Source: Nemopilema nomurai
Lineage: Eukaryota; Cnidaria; Scyphozoa; Rhizostomeae; Rhizostomatidae
Length of the DNA stretch: 64,000 nucleotides
Assembly: GCA_003864495.1 (NCBI GenBank)
Contig: PEDN01001356.1
Span: forward strand, 124,001 to 188,000
Direction of reading: 5' to 3'
Under the pieces are notes generated by a model that was given only the letters and a program-made list of their open reading frames with translations, was not told the DNA's origin and made no database searches. Every line of letters begins with the position of its first letter. Position 1 is the stretch's first letter. Made by a program: the position numbers and the translations under genes. This document shows positions 22,270-34,610 of this stretch, piece by piece.

Positions 22270-22434
22270 GGAATAACATGGAATTCTCGAGCAGGTTCTG
22301 ACAAGTCTCATACATCGATTCAGTTCATCTTAGCAACACCACCTAGCAACGAGCGCTGGGTGAATACTTGGACGGAAGCGGCCTAGAGATTATTCTAGCA
22401 GCGAACAAGTACACAACTCGAGAAGGAAAAAACC

Positions 22435-23102
22435 ATGCCGAAAAGCTGTGTCGCCGTCGGTTGTACAAACCATAACATGATGGAGAAGACTGGCTTGACC
22501 TTTCACATTTTTCCAAATAGAATAAAGAAGAAGGAAAAATGGGAGAAGTGGGTACAGGCAATGAAGCGCGTGAACGAAGACAGTAGCACATGGTGTCCTA
22601 AAGGAAATTATGTTTACATATGCTCTGAACACTTCATATCAGGTGAGCTAACTTATAAATGCCCGATGGCATTATCTCACTAGTCAAATTTGTAGCCAAA
22701 TAAACTGTTAAAAGAGCTTAGCATAGGAGGTTGCTTTTTTTCAAGGTAGGCCATATTTCTTTTTAGGTCGACCCTCCAGTGACCCATGTCATCCAGATTT
22801 TGTACCAACTATTTTCAAACATAAAGAGATTGACATTCGAAAACGAAAAGAGAAAATTCAAAGGTATGAAAATGCTATCAAGCGAGCTAGAAGTAAGATT
22901 CCCGAGTCAAAGGCTGAGCCTGAACAGGAAACAACGACTCCTGACAACGAAGCAGTTATGGTACCCGAGATGGCTGAAGGGCCTAGGACCAGCGAGAACC
23001 CAGTCGAAGAGGAAACCATCGATGAAAGAAGAGAAATTGACTTTTTACAGTCTGAGAAAAGGTTTTTAATGACCAAGATTAGCTGTCTGGAGCAGCAGGT
23101 AG
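22435..23102 (+). pseudogene. THAP exon pair of a transposase related to element C (element E)
   Basis: Exon 1 (22435-22641) encodes MPKSCVAVGCTNHN to YICSEHFISG, a complete THAP domain with C2CH intact. Exon 2 (about 22769-23102) encodes PSSDPCHPDFVP, a basic stretch and a coiled coil ending KISCLEQQ. Splice sites are CAG/GTGAGC, TTTTTAG/G and CAG/GTAGGT. The same two exons with the same phases occur in element C. The third, catalytic exon is not found downstream; a Kolobok-like element begins at 23445. It is either a truncated element or one whose end was displaced. Confidence 0.82.
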
Positions 23103-23444
23103 GTCACTGAATGGAATGGTAACTCATTTTGTATCTCTAGAGCTTTCAGCATAAGGCATAGTCCTTCCGTTTTTTATATTTGAAGTTAAATTTGCACCCC
23201 CTCCCCTCATCTTTCAAGAACAAATACCTTTACTCATAGATTAAAACTCAAAACTGACTAGCATTTTACCTTCTTTGTAAAAACAGTAGAGGCTTGTTTT
23301 TTGTAACCCTAGGCCAATTAATTCCAGGTTTATGTGTGAAATCTGCTCATCCAGAGGTGAATACTTGATTCTTTCAGTACATGTAAATGCTATTATTTTC
23401 AATATTTTTTTGAAAAAATCTAAGTTGATTTTGTTCTGCTTTAA
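23103..23444. other. Intron-like remnant of element E up to the Kolobok-like boundary
   Basis: Begins with a perfect splice donor (GTAGGT) and has no coding frame. TTAA at 23441-23444 marks the junction with the next element. Confidence 0.45.
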
Positions 23445-23721
23445 AGTGCCACTGAACTACTTTCGTGAGAATTTTGACAATGTGTGTTTTCTAATGAGAA
23501 TGATCAAATAAAAGCTGCTGAATCGAATGGTGTAATTATTTCCTGCATATTGTTTCTATAACAATGTTATTTTAAGCTCTAAAGTGTCGAGTTGCGTGAC
23601 GCTTTGTGCGAAAAAAAATGCGCGGCCAAAGAGGAATTTGAGGAATGTGTGACGTAATGTGATTTATACATAAGAACACACAGGCACTAACACATAGTTA
23701 GTATACAAGAAAATCGCGAAC

Positions 23722-26700
23722 ATGGAGGTAACCAAGAAGAAATTTAGAGGCGGGAAAGGAAGATATTGTGTTGCTGGGGCACCAAACGATACCAGCTGTA
23801 TGAATAATAGTTACACGCCAGGGGTATCGATGCACATCTTCCCAAAGAACGAGCAGCAAAGAAGACAGTGGGTTTCTTTCGTTCGAAGACATCGCGCCGG
23901 CTTTACCCCATCCGCAACTTCCGCGTTGTGCTCTATCCATTTCAAACCAACTGATTTCGCCAGGAGGCTTGACATTGATCTCGGGGATTCAAGGGGAAAC
24001 ATCACACACCTAAGACGTCTTGAAACTGGTGCAGTTCCGACAATCGATGCAGCAGGAACCATCCCACCAAAAAATGAAACCGAGAGAGATCGACGTAGAA
24101 AGAAAAAGGTTTGTATAATAAGCTTTTAGTCAATATTAAAGTATAATAAGGTGGTTTCTACTAAAGAATTCATCTTAAGTTGACTTTAAAATTTGTGTAT
24201 TCGTGTCATTTTATTCACTTTCAAGGATTTTTTTGGGCCGTAGGTCTATAAGGTTTATTTATTAGGTTCGTTATTCTGATCGCCACGATATCTTCTTAGG
24301 TATTACAAAGAACAATCGATGACGCTTCTATAAAAAAGCCACGGAGCACCGGTCCTGATCGTGAAGAAGCCAGAGAAGACCCGTTCGTTCTTCCATTAGA
24401 GCCTGGTCCAAGCGGGATTGGAATTAACGTGGCGGAACTGCCCTCTGATGAAGCGCTTTTGGAAACCCCAACTGATGAATTTTTGACATCAAGACAAATT
24501 TTTAGCTGCCTCAAGTGCACCGTGCTGTCTAAAAAACTTGTAGCATGTCAGAAGAGGAACAGTAAATTTAAGAAGGAGGTTGCTGCGCTAAAAGAGAGGG
24601 TAGAGGAATTGCAAAACGAGCAGGAATATGTATGTAAATTTCTTGCCTTTGTTTGCTAAAATTTTGACCAGATGATGTTGAAGGGCTGCCCAGGCCCGTC
24701 GGAACCGGGGGGGGGGTGCTGGGGGGCTGTTTAAAAATGATATTCCTGATAATTGTATAATTATTGTTTACCGTGGGGCTCCTGAAAGCAGGGATTAATT
24801 TCCAGTTATATAAAAATTTCAGCTACCAAGCTCTGATGATGATTACGGAGATGCTACTGAAAATGAAAGTTGCTTTGAAGAATTTGAAGATGACAGTGGA
24901 GATGAAGATGTCATGTACGATGTTATAGAATATAAGGCAAATTTAGATTCCAGTGGCAGTGATGCTGATAATGATGAAAAAGGATCTTCTGATCCAGAGT
25001 CCCCAGAAAAAGTTGGAAAGGCTAATAGGAAGAGAACAAGAAATGCAATCAAGTAAGTATTTTTTTAAGAAAAACTGAGTAAGAAATTTACAGTACCAAG
25101 CTTTCGATTTGGGAACATTTTGAAACCAAAATTTTCAATGGTTTACATTGAGCCCTTTGTTTTTATTTGCTCTGCCAATGCAAAAGTCAGTTTAAATTCC
25201 TTTAAAAAATGGAGAACAATGGACACATGGTGTTTACAAATTTGTTTACAGTTTGGTGATAAAGCCCCTTTAACCATGTCCTAACCTGGTTAAGAATAGA
25301 ATGAAACTCAAAGTAGAATTACATTCCCATCACTGAAAGCTATAATTGTCAAGCACTCCATCATTTTGATCCAGTTAGCTAATTATAGTCACATTTTTTC
25401 TACAGCATTGATGAGAATGTCCCTATCCAAGATGAGCCCAAATTCATTGTATTCCAGTCAATGTTGGTTGCACTATTCTCTTTGTTCTGTTTTAAATGTG
25501 GCGAAAAGAAACCAGCTCTTGAAGTCATGAAGTACGGAACAATGGTAAAGGTCATTCAAGCCTGTAAGAAATGCAAAGGGACCTTCACATGGAGCAGCCA
25601 GCCGTTAGTCCTAGGGCAGATTCCCGCTGGTAATATTTTACTAAGCTTTGCCACCCTTGCTGCAGGTGCATCCATCAGCAAAGTTCTGCTTATTTTGCGA
25701 CACATGGGTGTATGCTGCTATACTGCACGAACTTTTTCAAGCATCAGAAAAAGTTTTTGTTCCCAACCATTCTGAGTTACTAGGACAATTATAGAGAAAA
25801 CATGTTAGCAGCCCTCAGACCAATGAAGAATCTTATCTGGAGCGGAGATGGCAGATTTGAATGCATGGGTCACAATGCAAAATATGGCATATATTCCATG
25901 TATTGCTCGTCCAACTCCAAGATTGTTCATTTTGAACTTCTGCATGTTTGTTACTGGTTTTTGGTGTTTAAACACATATCAAGGTGAAAATTTAATCAGA
26001 TGTTTATATAGCTTCTGTAACAAATTGTGGATAATTTTCAATTTTTATTTTTGTCCACAGGCAAATGAGGCAGGGACCAGCAATGCCATGGAGTTGCTAG
26101 GGGCCAAGAAGTGCTTCGAAAGGCTTCAAAAAGAAAACATTGATGTTTCAGTGTTTGTGTCAGACCGCCATACTGGGATAGCTAAATGGATAAAGGACCA
26201 CCAGACAAGCACCCGGCACTTTTACGACATTTGGCATGTGGCAAGGTCCATTTGTAAAAAGATTGCTCAAGCTGCAAAAGAAAAAGGTTTAGGGAGATTG
26301 CAGCATTGGATCAAGGGTATCAGGAGGCATTTGTACTGGTGTATTTTATCAACACGGCGAGGGTTTGGAGCACTAATATATGCCAAATGGACATCTATTA
26401 TGAGACATGTTGCAGACAAGCATGATGGCCATGACAACCTCCTTTTCCCCAAATGTAAGCATCAGGATTTGGAGCGAAGGAAGTGGATTAAAATAGGTAG
26501 ATATTTTTTGCTTTTTCTATTTTTCAGACCTTGCATTCATCTTTCAGGCCAAAACACAAATGGTGATGTCCCTTATTTGATGAACTATTGAAAATACAAT
26601 ACACATTAGAGTCATTGTGAATAATGAAATGAATAATTACAGCTGCAAAACATTTCAGTTTTGTGCCATCACTATATTTTCCTATTAGAACCCTAGCAAT

Positions 26701-28054
26701 GTACAGTACCACTGTTCTGTGTTACTTATAATCTACAATTAAATTTCAGGAACACCAGCATATGACAAGCTGGACTCAATTTTAATGAACAAAAGGATTG
26801 TGAATGATATAAAGAAACTCTCTCCTGATTTGCAGACAAGTTGCTTGGAAGGCTATCATTCACTGCTCAACCACTGGCACCCAAAAATGTTGTGCTTTTC
26901 ATTTGTGGGATCGAAATGCAGGTTTTTTGTCTTTTTCACAGTTCTGTTTGAAACTATTCATTAAATAATTCTCTCTGTATTACATAGTGAAATTCGGTAT
27001 CCCTGAAGGCTCACAGATTATTTGATGATTTTTGAAAGTCATTAAAATGTTGTGTTCATTTCCATTATAGGCCCACCTTAGTTTTGTGTTTATGTTATTT
27101 TATATTGTTTTCTCAACTTTTTCAAGGACAATACTTGCTGTTCTCCACTTCAATGAGAATATTCAACGGGAAAGACGAACAACAATAACAGGACAAAAAT
27201 CCCTGCATGTGTCCTACCCAAAATACAAACTTGGTGATGAAGTTGTTCGCCAAGTAGCTGTCAACCCCACATACGGTGAGATCTAAATTACATAAAAATT
27301 CTGAATTATACTTTCCAGAATTATACTTCTCTGAATACTTTGAAGTAACTTTTGAATCAAGCTTAAAACTTTACCTCCCTTTTTTACAGGCTATGTCAGT
27401 GACCTCAGACAGATGCTTTTTTCCATGCCTAAAGACAGAATGAGTTCTGTGATGGAGAGAGAGGCAGAACTGATTCCTGATACACTTACAAGTCAGTTCC
27501 AGGACAGGGCAACAAGGCAAGAAGCCATTAATACATGGGAGACAAGACAACTAGCAATTACAACCTTATTTCCTTCAGGTAATCTCAATATTCCTTTCTT
27601 CCAAATAAAGTTTCAATTAAAGAATGACCATATATTATGATATAAAGTATATTTGATATGAATCTGAGCACTTCCAGATATATCAAGTATATACTTGTAA
27701 TCCTAGGAAACTGTATCATTATTCCAGATATTTTTCAATCTCTAGGTATGTTTATGTTGCATTTCAATTAGTCATTGCTTAAAACAATTGCAATCCACAA
27801 AATATGTCATCATTTCTTATCACTTATGTTTATGTTTGTGTTCATATACTATGATTTCCTGTTGCAAACGTTGGTGATAACAACTTGGTCACATTTTAGC
27901 TGAAGAGCAGGATATTCTGGCAGAACAGCAAACAATGCAAGATTCAACAGAAAGTGTTAAAGCAACAAAAAAGAAAAGTCCTTCTGTCCGTCATTGTAGA
28001 AAATGTGGACAGCCACGAAAGGGACATACATGTAACAATCCACCTTCAAAATAA
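23722..28054 (+). pseudogene. Kolobok-like THAP transposase, nine exons (element F)
   Basis: Exons are about 23722-24108, 24300-24630, 24823-25052, 25406-25948, 26062-26496, 26750-26920, 27128-27279, 27391-27577 and 27899-28054, mostly with clear GT-AG sites. In order: THAP (YCVAGAP to SALCSIHF); coiled coil (KKEVAALKERVEEL); an acidic segment; a Cys-rich block (FKCGEK, CKKCKG); catalytic blocks SGDGRFECMGHNAKYG, VSDRHTGIAKWI, HFYDIWHVA and CLEGYHSLLNHW; LHFNEN; and a C-terminal zinc knuckle (CRKCGQPRKGHTC). One frame change near 25745 and an in-frame TAG near 25775 (SY-stop-DNY, Trp expected) disable an otherwise complete gene. Confidence 0.85.
24700..24727. repeat. G-rich run in intron of element F
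   Basis: A run of about 11 G followed by GGGGGG within 20 bases. It could form a G-quadruplex on the + strand. It is intronic and may be error-prone in assembly. Confidence 0.7.
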
Positions 28055-29146
28055 AATTATTAGTTTATTTTGTTTAATTTTGTTCAGCTGCACAATAGGG
28101 TGAGGTTCTTCTTATGTTTCGGCTTAGTCGCTAAAATTTCCTAAATGTGGAACATAGGAGAGATAATGTACATACACTTTACATTATATACACAGGCTTA
28201 CCTTAGAGCCCTTTTACACTGTACCAGTAAAAATTTGGATCCACAACAAAGGTAGAACAGGTTAGCATCCCATTAACTGTTTTATAAATTCTTAAAATTT
28301 TGGTTCCCTCTGTCTATGAAATAATCTTGTTCTGTTCTGTTATGAAATAACCTTGACACCAAGCTCCTGATGTTTGTCGTTGGATCAACAGCATTTCTCA
28401 GTTTTCGGGTTCCCTTTGTTGTGTGGACTTATAACCTTTTTTGGCTCCTGTTGGGAATTTTTCCCTGACAGATTTATAAATACAAGCCGGAAGAGGTCTG
28501 GTGGTTGTCATACCCCAGAAAGCCAAACATCCAACGAATCAGCCATCTATATGCAACAGCTCTTAAAAATCTACAAAAAAGATGTAAATCCATTTACAAT
28601 GAGTTTCAATATAACTATTAATTAGAGTATCATTTCAATGTGACATTTCTTTTGTGCAAATTCTAGACAATCAATATTTGCAACTGTCTAATTGAAGTTG
28701 ACATTACAATTGACTATTATAATGTTTATACATATAATCATAACAATAATAATATGTGTTGGAGTACTATATCCTTGGAAATTATAACAAAAGTTCTACT
28801 CGTTGAATGTGTTTTCATTTTTTCAATCTTCTAAGACCTTTTACTGAGCTTTTCTTCTTTTGAAATATTTACAGTTTTGGCCGTCAAAATTGAAAACTGA
28901 TGATGTTATGTCCTTTTCAGCTTTGGCAGCCATAGAATATTTAAGTGCAGATTGAGTTTTTTTATATGAAAGTATTTGGCAAAGGGAATCTGTATCAATT
29001 TGATTTGGCAAATGTTTCTGTTATCAGCGGTTTGAGTAATAGGGAGTTTACTGTATTTCAATTATAGCAGATATAGGTCTAACTTTTAGTTTTAGTCTTA
29101 TTGTAGATTTGTCTTAACAAATAGGCCAAGAAAGAATATTATAAAC
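28055..29146. other. Non-coding interval between two convergent Kolobok-like genes
   Basis: About 1.1 kb with no recognised domain. The frame at 28374-28625 shows no homology I can identify. The missing ends of elements F and G should lie here; I found no TTAA-flanked inverted ends, so a deletion is likely. Confidence 0.45.
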
Positions 29147-32100
29147 TTACTCATTTTCTGATTTATTTGCATGACGTCGGTAACGCTTACCATCCCTGGT
29201 TTTGAAAAGTGACCCCGCTAGTTTCAATACACCTTTATTTATTAAAGCAGGGAAATCTGGATGGTTAGTGATGCATCTTAACTCCTCTGCAGTACCTTCA
29301 AAGGTCAACTGCCCAATAGCTTGTGGTACCTCCCAACAACATCTGTATTCCCTGGATCCAACTAAGCTATCAACTGAGCATTTACCACAATCACACCTAG
29401 GGGTAAAAATGTTAATTCGATATTACTTGAGCTGAACCTCAGGATGTTCAAGATGTTAACTTTCTATTTTTAGCACTGTCTCGTCTACATTATACAGTAG
29501 TTTTTAATAAAAATGCCTTCAATGGGTTTCTTCAAAGTAAAAAAATGGTGCAATTTTTAAACAACAGGACTGAAATCGGTGTAATATTGAGTCGTGATGG
29601 CGATCCAGCAAAGTTTTAAAACTTTGTACTCAGTCACTCTGAAACACCATTTTCAAAATATCGGAGAACAATGGCCTGGCCTAGCCGTACGATAAAATAA
29701 GACCAAAATCCAAACTGCAAGCAGTGGAATCAACATATTAATAGCATCGTTTAAAGCTCCTTTTTAATTGCTTTGTGTGTCTTTGGACAAAATAGCTCGT
29801 AATAGCGTCTCTCAAACACAATTTCATATCAAAACCAATTTATTCTCGAGCAGTAGGCCTATGGCCTAATTTGCAGCGCTTTCCATCAGTCGCAGATCAA
29901 CTGCAAATTATTAGTATTAAATCGTCAAATCGATGCACCTACCATTCATCTACTGGCATTATCCTCTCGAATCTAGCCTCTAGTGTTTCCAGTGGAATTC
30001 CATCAATGTCCGGCTCGTGATCGGCCAGTTCTTCCTCACTTGACGACGAAGCTAACGGCTCGTCTTGGTAGGGCTCCAAACTGGTGGACACGTCACCCAA
30101 TCCTTCTGCTATTTCTTCACCAACGAGGGAAGACTCTTCGTCATTTATCATCGCAAAGGATGTCTCTGAATTATCCGTTTCAGTATTTTCATTGAAATGA
30201 ATAGCTGCCAGAAGAACCCTAGAAAATAAAAAGATTATGCTGATCCGTTGTTTACAGTGAAGCACAAACTTTGAAAGACACATACCAGCTCGTTGTTTCG
30301 TAGCGACATAGAATATTCCTTTTAATCCTGTATGCCAAATATCACATTATGCATAATAGAATTGCAGGATTATTCGATAGCAGTGTCTTTCTGGTTAAGA
30401 AAAGCTATTTAAACCAGGTAAATAACAAGCTTCCTTAAGATATCACTAACCAGGGCTATTATGTCTCATTGATATTTAGGAACCAATAAATGGATAACAT
30501 GTGCTTGATTGTTACCTTGCTGTCATTGCCTGAAAGTGAAAATGTGTATGCTTTGGGGCAAAGTGGAGAACAATGTTATGGAAAGATTCAAGATGGCTTG
30601 TCTGTTCCACAGGTTAAAGCTTAGCTATGTCATTAAGAAGTTGTGTTTTGGTCAATTTGTCTTTCAATTCTTTATATGCAGCTTTTCCTGAAAAAAGAGT
30701 ATTTATGTTAATCAATGTTTGTTGTCTCATAAGAAACACAAACACAAGTAAATGCTTTTTAAACATGATCCCATCCAACAAGTTTTTGGCTCGCAAAGTC
30801 GTTTATTGTTTATTCTACATTTTTTGTCATGTTTGAAATTTTTTGCATAAGATACCTTTTATCAACCATTCACGCTCCATAGGCCCATGTTCACAGCATT
30901 TAAAAAGTTGTCCATCATGTCCTTCGTGCTTATTAATGATGTGGTTGAAAAGAGAAAGCCACTTTTCCTTGATTAGTTGTGGACTATCTTTGCTAGTTGA
31001 TGCACACCAATATACATGATTTTTTATTGATGGCACCCATTCATTTACCACAGCTGTTGTCCTCTTCTTGCCAATTTCTTCTACCTTTCTTTCAATCGCT
31101 GATAGGAATTTTATATCAGTAATTGAATTTCAAGCATGATTGTCATTTTATTTGGATTAGAATATAGCAGTAAATCAATGTTTCAACTCTTTAAGAAATA
31201 ATCAATACAATAAAGCAATATTCATTTACAAATGAAGTTATAAATTAAATTTCAGTGGAATGTGTAGATATTTAAACATTTGGCCAACAATTGATATTTT
31301 AAAGAGTTGGAGGAGTTTTTACATCTGATTTGTAACATTCATTTATAAATCAGTTGAACCTTTCTGTCTATGAATTTATTTAATGCCAATTGCTATGCAG
31401 CAAAGTTACAAAGCAACTCACATTTTGCAACATGGAAGACATCAAAGCGGTGATTCTTGTCTGAATGACATTCTCTCATGTATTTTTTAACTCCAGCATG
31501 TCTGTCTGTGACAAGTGTCGAGAAGTTAATACCTGCAGCTTTCACTTCATCCAAGCAACGTTTTAAACCTTCCAGCTCCATGTGATATGAACCACCAACT
31601 TCATTGCTCTACACCAATAAAAAGGGAAATCAGTAGACAAAGCATCACATGCTTAGAGTCGAGGGAGGTCATAGTCAATCATTGGAAAAGCTCTTTTGGA
31701 CTTAAACTGAAACTTTGCTTATAGGTTATACCTAAAGTTGTTAGAATATTTTAGGTCTCATTTCATAGTTACCTGTAGTGTATTAACACTGATTATTTTG
31801 TTTGATTCCAGATTCATCAATGAATAGCTCCCATATTTGGCAGTATGACCTGGAGAATCCATTCTGGCATCACCTCCCAGTGTTCTGATACCCTGACTGC
31901 TTCTCAAAAGTTGCTGTTGAACAGACTTCCAATGTTCCAAAATTGAGGGAATCAAATACAGTTTTTGGATCCTATGATAAGTCCTCTCTGTGAAGCTTGG
32001 TGTTTGCATATTGTGAAAAAGTAGCAATATTTTTGCTGGGGAGCACCCTGACAACAATGTACTTGCAGCAATGACAAAATTTCGAAGTGGCATATCACCA

Positions 32101-34303
32101 ATTAGTGGCTGACTTCTCCATTTTCTTACATGACCTTGCAGACATGATGCTTCAACTTGTACCATTGAGCCCACCAAGGAGGTTGAGATATCAATACAGG
32201 GACCAAGACAAACTGAGCAAATTGCGAAAAGCTGCAGGAGACATGACTCAAATACCAGGAACTTTCTTTCAAAATGAGGTGGAATCTCCTTTTCACATTC
32301 AGACTCGGCAGATGAGAAAGATGATGCTTGAGGATCCCAGTTTTCACTTTGTGATCCACTGCTGGTTTCAGATTCTACCTCAGAAAACTCACGGGACTCA
32401 GCAAGACCACTGCTCAATTGTGGTGAAACTGTAGATAAAAGATTTTGAAGAGGAACACCATTATCCTCAGGCATAAATTACTACTATGAACTACTACCTC
32501 CCCCCCCCCTTAAATGTTATCTTCATGTAGCCTGTATACTCTCTTTTCTGTTTACCTGCTATTAGGAAAGTCTGCAAGGAATATTTTTCTTGTATGTTGA
32601 ATGATCTAATCAGTTGACAACATTTTGACAGAAATTACTCTACAGTTGACAGAATTCAAAATCCAAAAATAATTACAAATAAAAATGTATGACATGAGAG
32701 AAACAAATCAAATTTTACCTTCGTTCGCCTGATCTGGTACTCTATGGATACATAAAGGATGCATTTGGCTGTCTGTTTGTATGGCTTTATAGACAGACTT
32801 TTTTTTCCGTTCAGTTTGGGTATACCTGTTTACAGTCTCTGTTTTTTCTGTTTGCACTGATACACTAACTGGAAGTTGGGTGTCTGTATTGCAGCCAATG
32901 TCTATAAACAAGGGCATTGCAAGTTCTGTAGAGTCTTCTTCAGAGGGAGGAGACTGCTCTGCCAATAACTTTTGCACAATCTAGACCAGTATGTAAAAAT
33001 TAATCATAATTTATTTATTATATAAATTCCCTAAAAGTCCTTTATTTAAGTTTGTAAGAAGCAGAAACAGGCTTGAAAAAGTTTCCTGTAGGGGCAGACA
33101 CTTAGTCATATATTGGGGGGACAAGCCATTTGTTTTGATAAGATGATGTCAAATTGTTCCATTGTTTTAGACCCAAAGCCCATTTTCCTCAAAAAATATT
33201 GGGGGCAACCACCCCCTCCTCCCAGGTGTCTATCACTGCTTTCCTGAAAAGGAGCCTGAGACTGCAACGCCCCTCCAGTTTCATTCTGGTATACATTTCA
33301 TATGTTTTGAAAATTATTTAGTGCTTGAAACCCAAAGCTCCTACTGCCCGCTTTATTTTACATTGATAGCATAATAAAAGTCATCTCACAAAACTCACAT
33401 TTTGTTTTAGAAATATTCACATTATCAGGGAAGCTGGAAAGGGGGGAAGAGGGGGAAACTGCCCTCTTGCCCTTTGATAGGAGGAGCAAGGGGGCTAAAG
33501 TGCCCTTGTTCTCAGCCTTTTGTATTTATTAAGGGGGGCATGGCCCCCTCACTTATTTGCAAAACACTGGAGCTTTTATAAAACCTTTTGTTATGATTGT
33601 TATATTTTATCTTGGCCTCTCCACTTAACCTGCGGCGGAGCCCGTTAAAATAGTATCGAAAGTAGAAATTGACTACTTTCGGGCAATTAAAAGTGGGCAT
33701 GGTCGGACTGGGGGGAGGGGCATATTTGGAGTATTTGCCACAGCATAACCAAAAAATTTAATAATACGTGCAGCTTTAAATATGAAAATTAAAAGAAGCC
33801 GAATATACTGTGTTCTGAGAATCAATGATCTAGAAGGTACTATGCAGTAACAGGCTATGTAAAATTAATATGGCTTGACGAACCTCATGACGGGCTCTCT
33901 TCATTAGCGCTTTGCTTTTGCCAGCAGCAGTAACAGGGCTTTTTCTTGGGCTAAGGCTTGGCTCCAGCTGTTTCTGAAATTTGCTCGCAAACCTGCTCCC
34001 CAAATACGGTCTTTTCCCTTTGACATTACACTTAAATTTGGGTGACGAGAAGTCGAATTCCGTTGGAACAGCATCCGCTTTCAATTTTAACTTAAAACGA
34101 ATGCCTGTTAATTCCATTAACTCGGGATTCCTCTCGAAGGAAGTTTGCTTGAAATGGTCTTGACAAAGCGCTGCTCTTGGACCGGGATTGAAGTTTTCCC
34201 TTTTTGTATTTCTAATCCACTGTCTACGTATGATAGGGTTTTCGGGGAATGTGAACAACGATTTTCCTTTACCAGTGCAATTATAAGCTGAACAACCAAC
34301 CAT
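29147..34303 (-). pseudogene. Kolobok-like THAP transposase with P2X7-ballast-like C-terminal zinc module (element G)
   Basis: Exons on minus: about 34303-33887 (THAP: MVGCSAYNC to ALCQDHF), 32982-32721, 32488-31773, 31609-31427, 31098-30858, 30687-30516, 30218-29943 and 29396-29147. Transposase blocks: DARMDSPGHTAKYGSYS, SNEVGGSYHMELEGL, VTDRHAGVKKYM, HRFDVFHVA, HVYWCAS, SFHNIVLHFAPK and LLAAIHFNEN. The last two exons continue into an acidic stretch, MPVDEW, then CDCGKCS, RCCWEV, LRCITNHPDF and a basic tail. That end resembles the P2RX7_C zinc (ballast) domain rather than the zinc knuckle of element F. Only one nonsense codon was seen (TAA after LLNDIAKL in exon 6). Splicing between exons 6 and 7 is inferred from donor GTAAC and acceptor TTCTAG. 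Confidence 0.78.
33000..33780. other. Long first intron of element G
   Basis: No gene recognised. Contains G- and C-rich low-complexity phrases (33115, 33200-33220, 33435-33455, 33530-33550), possibly an old non-autonomous insertion, but no terminal repeat was found. Confidence 0.4.
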
Positions 34304-34610
34304 TTTCTTTATCTGCAATCACAGGCCACGTTTATCTCGTCGAAAAGTAGCAGAATATTAACAAGGTGTCTGGTCACTTCGTGCGTGATTTGTATTCGAG
34401 AGATGAAAACATGGTGTTTGTGACGTCACGCCCGCTAGGTCACATGAAATGCCGATAATGGCCGAGTCGTTAACGATAATTTTGTGACATTTGAGGCAGA
34501 ATTGCAACGAAACGGAAAGCAATAATTAACCGAAAACTTGAAGTTAAGATTCTACGCGTCATTTTCTACATTATATCAAAAAATAGTTTTGCGTGTCAGT
34601 TCACCTTTAA

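Larger units (their letters stand above)
23445..28060 (+). mobile_element. Kolobok-like transposon F (right end not resolved)
   Basis: The left end is TTAA followed by AGTGCCACTGAAC at 23445. TTAA is the target typical of Kolobok, and the encoded protein has the THAP plus Kolobok-type transposase layout. A TGACGT motif lies at 23650-23655, about 70 bp before the start codon. No inverted partner of the left end was seen in 28.06-29.15 kb, so the right end is lost or diverged; the end given is the gene end. Confidence 0.7.
29147..34606 (-). mobile_element. Kolobok-like transposon G (5' end at 34606)
   Basis: The 5' end reads AGGTGAACTGACACGC on minus, ending at 34606 against TTAA at 34607-34610. 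This resembles AGTGCCACTGAAC of element F. A perfect TGACGTCA palindrome lies at 34421-34428, about 120 bp upstream of the start codon. The 3' end beyond 29147 was not found, so the left coordinate is the gene end. Confidence 0.7.

Noticed and set aside
28374..28625. 83-codon + frame as a zinc protein
   Set aside because: No motif, no splice support, poor composition.
23445..34606. F and G as the two arms of one large inverted element
   Set aside because: Their exons differ throughout and their C-terminal modules are unrelated; only the family is shared.
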